In this document: positions 36,302 to 43,962 of the stretch, one piece after another
Layout of the letters: the number at the start of each line of letters is the position of its first letter
How positions within the stretch are numbered: position 1 is the first letter of the stretch
Source of the DNA: Natrialba taiwanensis DSM 12281
Lineage (GTDB): Archaea; Halobacteriota; Halobacteria; Halobacteriales; Natrialbaceae
Length of the DNA stretch: 64,000 nt
Assembly: GCF_000337595.1 (NCBI RefSeq)
Contig: NZ_AOIL01000067.1
Location: 264,240 to 328,239, forward strand
Reading direction: 5' to 3'
The notes under the pieces: model-generated
Database searches by the model: none
What the model was told of the DNA's origin: nothing
What the model saw: only the letters and a program-made list of their open reading frames with translations
Program-made: the position numbers and the translations under genes

Positions 36302-36712
36302 ATGACCCCAGGAACCGAGCCGGACACAACAACGGATACCTACGTCGTCGAGATCGACGTTCGGCTTCGAGATATCGACTTCATGGGCCACGTCAACAAC
36401 GCTACCTACGCAACCTACCTCGAACAGGCCCGAGAGGCTTACTTCCAGGATGTTTTCGACACCTCGCTCGCCGATCTCGATACCGTTCTCGCACATCTCG
36501 AAATCGACTACAAACAGCCAATCGAGGCCGACGCAGCCGTCTCCATCGCACTCACCGTCGGTGAACTCGGGACTGCGAGTCTCCCGCTCACGTACGAGAT
36601 CTACGCTGACAAGTCCCTGGCAGCGACGGCCACGACCGTCCAGGTCTTCATCGACCCCGGTACCGGCGATTCACGGCCCGTTCCGGAAGCCTGGCGCTCC
36701 CAGCTCGACTAG
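36302..36712 (+). CDS. Acyl-CoA thioesterase, 4HBT hotdog fold
   Basis: 136 residues. EIDVRLRDIDFMGHVNNATY followed by YLEQAREAYFQD is the signature of the 4-hydroxybenzoyl-CoA thioesterase/YbgC group, with Asp and His near the active site. It hydrolyses an acyl-CoA thioester; the acyl group is not predictable. The C-terminal half (VSIALTVGELGTASLPLTYE) completes the single hotdog. It stands alone behind the exonuclease gene. ATG 36302 is chosen since homologues begin shortly before the hotdog. Confidence 0.9.
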   Translation: MTPGTEPDTTTDTYVVEIDVRLRDIDFMGHVNNATYATYLEQAREAYFQDVFDTSLADLDTVLAHLEIDYKQPIEADAAVSIALTVGELGTASLPLTYEIYADKSLAATATTVQVFIDPGTGDSRPVPEAWRSQLD

Positions 36713-36774
36713 CCACGACCCATCCGTCGCATCCATCGTTTTTCGATCGAGAGACCGCCTCGCCGGTGGAGATA

Positions 36775-37059
36775 CTATGATGACACCTCTCGCAACGTTA
36801 CCTCACCGTCGCCCGTAATAACGACGTGGTAACCATTGAACGTGAACTCGACACGGCCCGAAATTCGATCGGACCCGTCCTGTCGCGGTGCAAACAGTGC
36901 ATCCAGTGCTTCGGGATTGACGACAGTATAGAGGGATTCGTACTCCGGCGGTTCGATGTCTGTCGGATCGACTCCCTCTCGTTCGGCGACTGCAGCGATT
37001 ACGTCGAAGCTAAGCGACCGTGTCTCGGCGGTCTCCGAACGATCGACTGAGAGTAGCAT
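36775..37059 (-). CDS. Solitary HalOD1 output-domain protein
   Basis: 94 residues from ATG 37059. The pattern SFDVIAAVAEREGVDPTDIE, PPEYESLYTVVNPEALDALF and GRVEFTFNGYHVVITGDGEV is the HalOD1 domain, first noted as a C-terminal output domain of haloarchaeal two-component proteins. Here it is the whole protein. A TATATATAAA element centred 26 bases upstream fixes a leaderless start at 37059, so the possible N-terminal extension to 37122 is rejected. The biochemical role of HalOD1 is unknown. Confidence 0.85.
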   Translation of the reverse strand: MLLSVDRSETAETRSLSFDVIAAVAEREGVDPTDIEPPEYESLYTVVNPEALDALFAPRQDGSDRISGRVEFTFNGYHVVITGDGEVTLREVSS

Positions 37060-37080
37060 TGGCCGGACTCTTTCCTCGCC

Positions 37081-37090
37081 TATATATAAA
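37081..37090 (-). promoter_or_regulatory. TATA box of the HalOD1 gene
   Basis: TATATATAAA lies on the plus strand; its complement reads TTTATATATA upstream of the minus-strand gene. Its centre is 26 bases from the ATG at 37059, the classic haloarchaeal leaderless spacing. Confidence 0.65.
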
Positions 37091-37332
37091 TCCACTGGCC
37101 TCAACCCAAGCTTGTAGTACATATATGTAGACCACTAGCCGTAGTTGTTCGCTAATGTATTTCTTTCCATATATATGTTTAAAAATATAGTTGAGTTCAT
37201 CAAACTTGAGACGTTTCAGGGAGCCGTATCCGCCGGACAGGAACCCGTTGTAAACGTGGAACACGCCATAGTTTCCGCCGTTTGGGTCGGAGCACCAGTC
37301 GCCATTTGTTTCGGTGATTATTTAATAAATAG

Positions 37333-37485
37333 TTACCGAGTTCAGGTCTGGTTCTTGCGCTTCCCGCGTACGTTCACGCGTCGGCGGGCACGCCCGAACA
37401 CGAATTTGAGCCGGCCTTTGCGCTGAGCATATTGGCTGTCGATCTGGTGGCGATCGGTATCCTCACATCGACGACGCCATGGTAG
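37333..37485 (+). pseudogene. C-terminal remnant of a membrane protein
   Basis: Open after TAG 37330, the frame reads SGLVLALPAYVHASAGTPEH and later FALSILAVDLVAIGILTSTT, ending PW-stop at 37485. Two hydrophobic stretches separated by a short polar loop look like the last helices of an integral membrane protein. No start codon or upstream part remains; the sequence before it is AT-rich and unrelated. The parent family is not recognised. Confidence 0.38.
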
Positions 37486-37566
37486 TCTCTCAGTTGGCAC
37501 GGTTCCGAGAACCGAGATCTATTCAGTTTCCTCGTGTGCTGCCTTTGTACTGTGTGACCGTCCTTA

Positions 37567-37728
37567 TCAGTGTGTGGCCTCGATCAACCGTTCGACGCGA
37601 TCAGTGTCCAATCCGAGGCGGTACTCGATGTCCGTCCGCGTACTGACCCAGCGGTAGAACGAGCGTTGAACCGTTTGTTCGAATTACCGGCGTTCTCTGA
37701 ATGCCAGAATGTGCCGATACCAGTCGGT
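37567..37728 (-). pseudogene. C-terminal remnant of an unidentified protein with in-frame stop
   Basis: Reading on the minus strand gives TDWYRHILAFRERR, a TAA stop (37684-37686), then FEQTVQRSFYRWVSTRTDIE and YRLGLDTDRVERLIEATH before the terminal TGA. The amphipathic, protein-like composition across the stop suggests a real gene end that has decayed. It lies directly downstream of tRNA-Thr, where integrase genes of elements often sit, but I cannot identify it as an integrase. Confidence 0.35.
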
Positions 37729-37753
37729 AGGAGATTTGAACCTAAGGATTTAA

Positions 37754-37826
37754 GCCAGGGGTGGGATTTGAACCCACGAAGTCTCGATTACAAGTCGAGT
37801 GCATGAACCGCCCATGCTCCCCTGGC
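37754..37826 (-). tRNA. tRNA-Thr (anticodon TGT)
   Basis: 73 bases fold into a full cloverleaf: acceptor GCCAGGG/CCCTGGC, D stem GCAT/ATGC, anticodon stem CTCGA/TCGAG with loop CTTGTAA (anticodon TGT, Thr), and T stem GTGGG/CCCAC with loop TTCAAAT. CCA is not encoded. Positions 8 and 14 are G and G by my count, where U8 and A14 are almost universal, and position 21 is C. All stems pair perfectly, so the gene looks intact, but its tertiary core is unusual. Confidence 0.92.
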
Positions 37827-37904
37827 GCAGTCCGTTGGTTAGCAATCCTCCTTTGAATGTGTATCGTTTTCGGTTTCCGTTCGCGATCCGTTCGACCAGA
37901 CCGC

Positions 37905-38411
37905 TCAGTCGGTCTCGGTATCAGTATCCGCCCCGGCTGTGGGCTCCTCGAGCGATCGTTTCATCGCCACTCGATAGGGTTCGTATCCGTGCGCTCGGTA
38001 AAATCGCCTGGCATCCTCGTTTTGTGCCATCACTTCGAGCAGCAACACCTCCGCGCCCTTCGATTCGAGTTCAGCCGTGGCGGCCTCGAGTAGCGCGGAC
38101 CCGATGCCCCGGTCGCGATAGGCCGGGTCGACGTAGAGATTCGAGAGGGTGCCACGCGTCCGCTCGAGTTCGAGACTGCCGCGTTCGAGTGAGACGGAGG
38201 CAAAGCCGACGATTGCGTCGTCGACGCGAGCGACGAGAAGGCCGTCGGCAACGCGGTGTGCGGCGAGGGTCTCGCGCATCAGTTCGCGGTTGGCCTCCGC
38301 GCGGACGGCCGAGTCGAACTCGCGCTGGCCGCGAGCGAGTCGGACCCAGAGATCGGTGACGGCTTCGAGATCGGCGCTCGTGGCGTGGTCGATAGTTAGA
38401 TTGGTTGTCAT
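37905..38411 (-). CDS. GNAT family N-acetyltransferase
   Basis: 168 residues. The acetyl-CoA binding motif appears as LSNLYVDPAYRDRGIGSALL (motif A), preceded by VGFASVSLERGSLEL and followed by AQNEDARRFYRAHGYEPYRV (motif B). The N-terminal DHATSADLEAVTDLWVRLAR is standard for the family. The acceptor (protein, amine or drug) cannot be told from sequence. A Thr/Asp-rich tail ends the protein. It is encoded next to pgk with its own start. Confidence 0.9.
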   Translation of the reverse strand: MTTNLTIDHATSADLEAVTDLWVRLARGQREFDSAVRAEANRELMRETLAAHRVADGLLVARVDDAIVGFASVSLERGSLELERTRGTLSNLYVDPAYRDRGIGSALLEAATAELESKGAEVLLLEVMAQNEDARRFYRAHGYEPYRVAMKRSLEEPTAGADTDTETD

Positions 38412-38491
38412 CGTCGGTCGTCATTGTTAGTCGTCCGGTCATCGATCGGCGATCAGCGATCCGAGGGTAGGGACCATTGCCAATGGTGCGG

Positions 38492-39703
38492 TCAAGCAGC
38501 GTCAACAGTACGCTCGAGCGCGCTGACAGCAGGCAGCTGATCGGCGGTCAGCATCTGCAACGCGGCACCGCCGCCGGTACTCACGTGCGAAAAGCCCTCG
38601 ACGCCGAGTCGGCGGAGCGCCGAGGCAGTGTCTCCGCCGCCGACGATACTCGTTGGCACGTCCGTCGCCGCGCCGTAGAGCCGTCTGGTTCCCAGTTCGA
38701 ATCGGTCGTCCTCAAAGACGCCAGCCGGCCCGTTGAGGATAACGGTGCCTGCGTCCTCGAGAAGCCGCTCGTAGTAGGCGAGCGTCGATGACCCGATATC
38801 CATCGCGGCCTCGCCCTCCTGGGGCGGTAGCGCGTTGACGCCGAGTTCGTGGCGGCTGTCGTCGCGGTCGACGGCGACGTCGCGGGGCAGCGCAATCCGG
38901 TCGCCGTAGGCGTCGAGCAAGTCGCTAGCGCGATCGATCTCGTCCCAGTAACCCTGTTCGTAGATGAAATCCGAACTCGCGTCGCCGAGGTCGACGCCGT
39001 CGGCGATGAGGAAGACGTTGGCGACGACGCCGGCAGTGAGGATGTGATCGGCGAGATCCTTCTCGAGAACGCTCCAGGCGACATCGATTGAATCGGGGAC
39101 TTTCGCGCCGCCGAGGACGTAGATCCGCGGTTCGGGGGTCTCCTCGATCGAGCCGAGCACGTCGAGTTCGGATTCCATGACGCGACCCGCATACCCCGGC
39201 ATGACGGTTGGAAAGCCGACGAGCGAGGGCTGCGAGCGGTGGGCCGCGGCGAAGGCGTCGTTCACGTAGGCATCGAGAACGGGCGCGAGATTCGCCACGA
39301 GCTGTGTTCGAGCAGCGCGGTCCGGGTCGAATTCCATGTATTCCTCGCTGTAAAAGCGGGTGTTCTCGAGAACGACGCAGTCGCCGTCTTCGAGCGAGCG
39401 GACGGCATCGCGTGCGGCCTGGCTGAACGTTGCATCGACGTAGTCGACGGGACGGCCGAGCAGGTCGGAGAGACGGTCGGCATGCGGAGACAGGGTGCCG
39501 AAGTCGTCACCGCCGGGTCGGCCCTGGTGGGCAAGGACGGCAACCCGACCGCCGCGCTCGAGCAATTCCGAGAGCGTATCGACGTGAGCACGGAGCCGGG
39601 CGTCGTCGGCGAGAGACCCGTCGTCGGCGATCGGACTGTTGATGTCGACGCGAACGCCGACGGTTGTCCCTTCGACGTCGAGGTCGTCGAGGGTATCGAT
39701 CAT
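38492..39703 (-). CDS. pgk: Phosphoglycerate kinase
   Basis: 403 residues. Transfers phosphate between 1,3-bisphosphoglycerate and ADP in central carbon metabolism. The N-terminal substrate domain shows VGVRVDINSPI (Asp and Asn of the usual RVDxNxP), AVLAHQGRPGGDDFGTLSPH and VVLENTRFYSEEYMEFD. The C-terminal nucleotide domain shows VLGGAKVPDS, TVILNGPAGVFEDDRFELGT and VGGGDTASALRRLGVEGFSH. The length and all motifs are normal for archaeal PGK. Confidence 0.97.
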   Translation of the reverse strand: MIDTLDDLDVEGTTVGVRVDINSPIADDGSLADDARLRAHVDTLSELLERGGRVAVLAHQGRPGGDDFGTLSPHADRLSDLLGRPVDYVDATFSQAARDAVRSLEDGDCVVLENTRFYSEEYMEFDPDRAARTQLVANLAPVLDAYVNDAFAAAHRSQPSLVGFPTVMPGYAGRVMESELDVLGSIEETPEPRIYVLGGAKVPDSIDVAWSVLEKDLADHILTAGVVANVFLIADGVDLGDASSDFIYEQGYWDEIDRASDLLDAYGDRIALPRDVAVDRDDSRHELGVNALPPQEGEAAMDIGSSTLAYYERLLEDAGTVILNGPAGVFEDDRFELGTRRLYGAATDVPTSIVGGGDTASALRRLGVEGFSHVSTGGGAALQMLTADQLPAVSALERTVDAA

Positions 39704-39951
39704 TGTCGATCAGTCCACCGCGGCACCCGAAAGGTCTTTCTATCGGAGAGATAGTCTCCGTCCGCTGTATCCACGGTCCGTGATTACAGCGACCATGATA
39801 ACGGTCAGTGTCCCCGCTCACGTAGCCGCCAGAACTGCACCCTGCACTCGTCACCGAGACGCCAGTCCGCAGTCAATTTGAATGCTGATAGCGATAGCTG
39901 AACTCGTCTGCGGGCGGAACTGTGTGGTCTCGATCGCCACAAGTGGGGACG

Positions 39952-40578
39952 TCATACCGTCCGGCAATCGGTACAGACCAGTTGGCCGTTCGCATCCCAG
40001 AGTTCGTCCGCGAGTGAGCCACAGGATTCACAGACGCCCTGCGTCGAATACTCGTCACCGCCGTTTGGCTGCAGTTGGGTCTGCGTGTCGAGTTCGCCTC
40101 TCGGCGTCGTGGCGGCGAGGCGTTCGTCGCCGCGGTCCTGATCGGCGACGGCGCTCGATTCGGGGTCGGTCGTTCGTGGTGGCGTCATCGTTGCCTGGAA
40201 CGAGCCGGCGGCAGCGATGACATCGCGTTGGGTAACGACGCCGCGGAGTTCGGTATCGCGTTCGACGACGAGATTGCGGATGTTTTCACGAGCCATGATC
40301 GTCGCTGCGTCGGTAACCGACCGGGCCGGTTCGATGGTGATCACGGGGGTAGTCATCGCTTCGCCGACGGTCGTTTCGGCGGGATCGCGGCCGGCTGCGA
40401 CGAGACCGAGGACGTCCCACTCGGTCATGATGCCGACCGGATTAGCGCCGCGGACGACGAGTACACAGCCGGTGTGTTCCTCGCGCATGAGCGTTACTGC
40501 GTCCTGAACGGTGTCTGACTCGCTGACACCGACGTATTCGGTCGTCAGGACATCCCTGACCGACAGTTCCGATTCCAT
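39952..40578 (-). CDS. CBS-domain pair with C-terminal zinc ribbon
   Basis: 208 residues from ATG 40578 (MESELSVRDVLTTEYVGVSE). Two CBS motifs fill about residues 5-130 (VVRGANPVGIMTEWDVLGLV and VERDTELRGVVTQRDVIAAA). After a polar linker a small zinc-binding end carries VCESCG...VCTDC, that is two CxxC knuckles. CBS pairs bind adenosine nucleotides; the ribbon may bind a partner or nucleic acid. A TATA-like element about 24 bases upstream (TTTTTAG on the coding strand) supports the start. Confidence 0.88.
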   Translation of the reverse strand: MESELSVRDVLTTEYVGVSESDTVQDAVTLMREEHTGCVLVVRGANPVGIMTEWDVLGLVAAGRDPAETTVGEAMTTPVITIEPARSVTDAATIMARENIRNLVVERDTELRGVVTQRDVIAAAGSFQATMTPPRTTDPESSAVADQDRGDERLAATTPRGELDTQTQLQPNGGDEYSTQGVCESCGSLADELWDANGQLVCTDCRTV

Positions 40579-40684
40579 GTGTGAACACACCGCGCGGTCG
40601 GGCTAAAAACTACCTCCACTACACTTAAGCGGCCACACGCCGAAGTTTTCTGCTTCTACGACCGCGGGAATCGATGTCAGCGGG

Positions 40685-41446
40685 CTACCAGTCTACTTCG
40701 ACTCTGGTTCCGTCTGCCCGACAGATTTCGAGCGCGTGTTTTGCAGCGAACCCGGCGTTATGGGCGTTCTCACCGCGTCCAACGCCGACCTGGAGTTCGA
40801 CATCGACGGCGTCCTCGACGTGGTGAATCGCGTCCTCGTAGTCGCCTTCCGTCAGGTCCGGACAGGAGACGATAATGTTGTCGCCGCCGACGAAAAAGGA
40901 GAGGCTCTCGTGGGCAGTGCGCATGTATCGCATGAGTTCCGCGTAGCCCTGTTCGATTTCGATGAACGTATCGAAGGCATTGAGCTCGTCCGTGTAGTTG
41001 CCCGTCGCGTTGATAACGTCGAAGTGGGCGATCTGGACGTCGTCGTCGGTCTGGTGGGCAGTTTCGATCGCCCGCCCCTTGAGACACTCGCGCCGACTCT
41101 TATCCTGTGCGCTGCCTGCTTCCTGTACCAGCGTGGTCGCATCGGCAAGCGCCTGGACGGGCGAGGTGCCGGTCGCGACGCCGAGACTGAGCGTCACGGG
41201 GTAGCGATTGTTCACCGACTCCTGAAGGAGTTCGTGGTCCGCCATCGAGAGCCCGTTCGTAACCGCGATCATGTTATCGAACCGGCTGAAGAAGACGTAG
41301 CCGCCACGGTTGCCGACGAACTGGGAAATATCGGCATAGAGCCGAGATTGCATCGTCTGGAGGTCGGCTTCGCGTCGTGGCTCCGGCGTCACCGTCCACG
41401 GCCCGTAGTTGTCGATCTGAACGAGCGTTACCTGCGTGTTAGTCAC
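40685..41446 (-). CDS. gch3: GTP cyclohydrolase IIa
   Basis: 253 residues from GTG 41446. Archaeal-type enzyme (also called ArfA) that opens GTP to a formamidopyrimidine, the first step towards riboflavin and coenzyme F420. Signature stretches: VTLVQIDNYGPWTVTPEPRR, GGYVFFSRFDNMIAVTNGLS, PVTLSLGVATGTSPVQALAD and SFFVGGDNIIVSCPDLT, with two nucleotide-cyclase-like GGDN/SRFDN cores. A TATAAG element 30 bases upstream predicts a leaderless mRNA. Confidence 0.95.
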   Translation of the reverse strand: MTNTQVTLVQIDNYGPWTVTPEPRREADLQTMQSRLYADISQFVGNRGGYVFFSRFDNMIAVTNGLSMADHELLQESVNNRYPVTLSLGVATGTSPVQALADATTLVQEAGSAQDKSRRECLKGRAIETAHQTDDDVQIAHFDVINATGNYTDELNAFDTFIEIEQGYAELMRYMRTAHESLSFFVGGDNIIVSCPDLTEGDYEDAIHHVEDAVDVELQVGVGRGENAHNAGFAAKHALEICRADGTRVEVDW

Positions 41447-41473
41447 GGTGCCCGAAGCTTTCGAACGCCATCG

Positions 41474-41479
41474 TATAAG
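41474..41479 (-). promoter_or_regulatory. TATA element of gch3
   Basis: TATAAG on the plus strand is about 30 bases from the GTG start at 41446 and fits a leaderless haloarchaeal promoter. Confidence 0.45.
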
Positions 41480-41583
41480 TGATACGTAATCCAGATTCGT
41501 GATGGCGAACGGTCGTCAGCCGTATTCGGCCGAGATGGTCACAGCATCACTCCGAGTGGAACCGAGTCGAACAACGGCGAGAC

Positions 41584-41910
41584 TCAGGCGTGTTTCTGCT
41601 CCGGATTCACACCCTGCGGGTGATAGTCCCAGAAGCCCCCCTGCCGCATCGCCGCGCCGACCGCCTTGTGCATGTCCGTAATCGTCTCGAACTCCGCCTG
41701 CTCGACGAACTCGAAAATCTCACTGAGTGGGACGACCGTCTGGTAGTTCACCCGGATCGGATCGTCGCCGTACTCCGCGACGAACTCGTCCCGATCGAGC
41801 GGGAAGTCTTCGTCCTCGTCGACCTTCTTGGCGATGACTGCCATGTCGTACTTGCGCATCCCCTCGCTGCCCTCCTCGCCGTCGGGGTCGTGTGGCCAGT
41901 CCGAACTCAT
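41584..41910 (-). CDS. Small haloarchaeal protein (DUF5785-like)
   Basis: 108 residues from ATG 41910 (MSSDWPHDPDGEEGSEGMRK). Highly acidic N-terminal half, then DEFVAEYGDDPIRVNYQTVV and LSEIFEFVEQAEFETITDMH, ending FWDYHPQGVNPEQKHA. I recall this as a haloarchaeal-only family named DUF5785; the function is unknown. No signal peptide or metal-binding motif. It is encoded divergently from a DUF4013 membrane protein 91 bases away. Confidence 0.8.
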   Translation of the reverse strand: MSSDWPHDPDGEEGSEGMRKYDMAVIAKKVDEDEDFPLDRDEFVAEYGDDPIRVNYQTVVPLSEIFEFVEQAEFETITDMHKAVGAAMRQGGFWDYHPQGVNPEQKHA

Positions 41911-42001
41911 ACTCGGATGTGTGCAGGGGTCCCGCAAAAGGGTTACTCTTGGTCGCGACGACCAGCAATCGTTATACCGCGAGCGTCCGCAGACGTGGGT
42001 G

Positions 42002-42772
42002 ATGGCGCTTCGACTGAGCGGGGCGCTACGGTACCCACTCCGTGGCGAGCGCTCGATGGATCTATTCGTGGTCGGTGGCTTGCTCGGGCTTGTGACGGTT
42101 ATCGCAGGACAACTGGGCGTGACGATGGGGACGTCGCAGCCGCTCCTCGCAGTGTCGTTTCTCGTCACATCGATGGGAGCTGCCACTGCCTTGCTCGGCT
42201 ATCTCCTTCGCGTATTCGAGACGACGGTGGACGGAGGAGAAATCCCGCCGCCGTTTCGTCCGCTCGGCTCGACGCTTCGACGCGGCTGTCGGCTGGCCGT
42301 TCTCTCGGCCGGGTATGCGATCCTCCTGGTGGCCGTCTTCGCGGTGGTCCTCGCGGTGTTCACTCGACTCCCGTTTTCGGCGGCGGTCGGCTTCGCCGGA
42401 TCGATGGTGTTTTTCCTGCTGTCAACGACGACGCTCGTCACTGTTCTTGCGATCGGATACACGTACTCGATCGCTGTCGGTCGGATCGCCGAGGGGACGA
42501 CGCTTCTCGAGGCGATAGATATCCGCCTGCAGCGGCCGGTTCTTGTGGATGGAAGCTACGCGATTGCGTGGCTGATCGCGTTCCTCATCGTGGTTCCGGG
42601 ATGGGGGTTTCTCGCAGCGGCGTTCTCCCGACGAACGATATTCGGGGTTATCGCGGTCTTTCTTGCCCTCTACGCACATCTCGTTTCGGTCCGCGTTCTC
42701 GCGCGCGGCTATCGAAGTGCAACGGGATGCGATTCACCGTCCGTGGAAACGAACGGCGACTCGAGTCGATAG
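42002..42772 (+). CDS. DUF4013 family membrane protein
   Basis: 256 residues with about five hydrophobic helices. The opening RLSGALRYPLRGERSMDLFV and the helical pattern GGLLGLVTVIAG, LGYLLRVFETTVDGGEIPPP fit DUF4013, a family of poly-topic membrane proteins of unknown function in archaea and bacteria. A TTATA element about 28 bases before ATG 42002 supports the start. The neighbouring small acidic gene is divergent. Confidence 0.8.
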   Translation: MALRLSGALRYPLRGERSMDLFVVGGLLGLVTVIAGQLGVTMGTSQPLLAVSFLVTSMGAATALLGYLLRVFETTVDGGEIPPPFRPLGSTLRRGCRLAVLSAGYAILLVAVFAVVLAVFTRLPFSAAVGFAGSMVFFLLSTTTLVTVLAIGYTYSIAVGRIAEGTTLLEAIDIRLQRPVLVDGSYAIAWLIAFLIVVPGWGFLAAAFSRRTIFGVIAVFLALYAHLVSVRVLARGYRSATGCDSPSVETNGDSSR

Positions 42773-42794
42773 GTCGGTCGAGAAAGAGACCGAG

Positions 42795-43940
42795 TTAGAG
42801 CTTCGTTTCCGGAATCGTCGTCGACTCGACCGTCCGGTTACGCAGTGCGTGTCCGCTCTGTCGGTCGAAGACGTGCACTGCTGATTCTGGGATGTGCGCG
42901 TAGACGGTCTCCCCCGCCTCGACGTGGTGCATCCCGTCGACCGTGGCGACGAACGTCTGCGTCTGCTCGTCACCAATGGTGAGGTAGACGTTGTTCTCGT
43001 TGCCCATCGGTTCGACGACATCGACGACCGTTGCGTAGGTGTGGGCCCCGTTTGCGGTGGATTGGAGGTCGATATCCTCCGGGCGAACGCCGAGGACGAG
43101 TTCAGCGTGGGCGCCCGCAAGCGCGTCACCAGTTTCGTTCGAGAGGTCGTACCTGAAGTGGTCGTGGACGAGCTGGCTGTCGTCGCGGGTTACGTCGAAG
43201 AAGTTCATCGAGGGTTCGCCGATGAAGCTGGCGACGAAGAGGTTTGCGGGTTCGTGGTAGCACTCGAGTGGGGTGCCGACCTGCTGAAGTTCGCCGTCGT
43301 TCAGGATGGCGATTTTGTCGGCCATCGTCATCGCCTCGGTCTGATCGTGGGTGACGTAGATGGTGGCGACGTCGAGTTCGTTCTGGAGGCGTTTGAGTTC
43401 CGTGCGCATCTGCGCGCGGAGTTTGGCGTCGAGGTTCGAGAGTGGTTCGTCGAGCAGGAAGACCTCGGGGTCGCGGACGATTGCGCGGCCGAGGGCAACG
43501 CGCTGTTGCTGGCCGCCGGAGAGATCGTCCGGTTTGCGTTTGAGGAGGTCGTCGATGCCGAGCATGTCGGCGGCGGACGCGACCGTTTGTTCGATCTCGT
43601 CGTCGGGCATCGTGGTCGACTCCTGTAGCCCGAAGGCCATGTTTTCACGGACGGTCATGTGCGGGTACAGCGCGTAGGACTGGAACACCATCGCGATGTT
43701 CCGGTCTTTCGGTTTCGAGTCGTTGACGACCGTGTCGCCGAGTCGGACCTGGCCGGCGCTGATCGATTCCAAGCCGGCGACCATTCGGAGGGTCGTCGAC
43801 TTGCCACAGCCGGAGGGGCCGACGAGGACGAGGAATTCCCCGTCCTCGATCGTGAGCGATACGTCGTCGACGGCGGTGATTTGGTTGCCGTCGCGTTCCG
43901 TGAACACCTTGGTTACGGCGTCGAGTTGTAGGTCTGCCAT
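42795..43940 (-). CDS. Sugar ABC transporter ATP-binding protein (MalK/UgpC family)
   Basis: 381 residues. Walker A GPSGCGKSTTL, signature LSGGQQQRVALG, Walker B VFLLDEPLSNLDAKLRA and switch THDQTEAMTM are all present. The C-terminal third is the TOBE/OB regulatory region usual for MalK/UgpC importers (RPEDIDLQSTANGAHTYATV). Powers import by the two permeases encoded upstream in the same direction. It is the last gene of a run whose order is dehydrogenase - binding protein - permease - permease - ATPase. The substrate is likely a disaccharide or related sugar, from family and context. Confidence 0.93.
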   Translation of the reverse strand: MADLQLDAVTKVFTERDGNQITAVDDVSLTIEDGEFLVLVGPSGCGKSTTLRMVAGLESISAGQVRLGDTVVNDSKPKDRNIAMVFQSYALYPHMTVRENMAFGLQESTTMPDDEIEQTVASAADMLGIDDLLKRKPDDLSGGQQQRVALGRAIVRDPEVFLLDEPLSNLDAKLRAQMRTELKRLQNELDVATIYVTHDQTEAMTMADKIAILNDGELQQVGTPLECYHEPANLFVASFIGEPSMNFFDVTRDDSQLVHDHFRYDLSNETGDALAGAHAELVLGVRPEDIDLQSTANGAHTYATVVDVVEPMGNENNVYLTIGDEQTQTFVATVDGMHHVEAGETVYAHIPESAVHVFDRQSGHALRNRTVESTTIPETKL

Positions 43941-43962
43941 CGTTTTGATCTGTGAGTTGTGA

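Larger units (their letters stand above)
37060..37753. other. Decayed, partly AT-rich zone beside tRNA-Thr
   Basis: About 690 bases with a composition unlike the surroundings, very A/T-rich from 37080 to 37340. It contains the HalOD1 promoter, two recognisable C-terminal gene remnants (37333-37485 +, 37567-37728 -), and on the minus strand near 37200-37310 a Gly/Asn/Tyr-rich reading (WCSDPNGGNYGVFHVYNGF) that may be a third. Just beyond the tRNA 3' end the minus strand has GGTTCAAATCTCC, resembling a tRNA T-arm. Confidence 0.5.

Noticed and set aside
37060-37122. N-terminal extension of the HalOD1 protein to 37122
   Set aside because: It would translate through the TATA box that fits the start at 37059.
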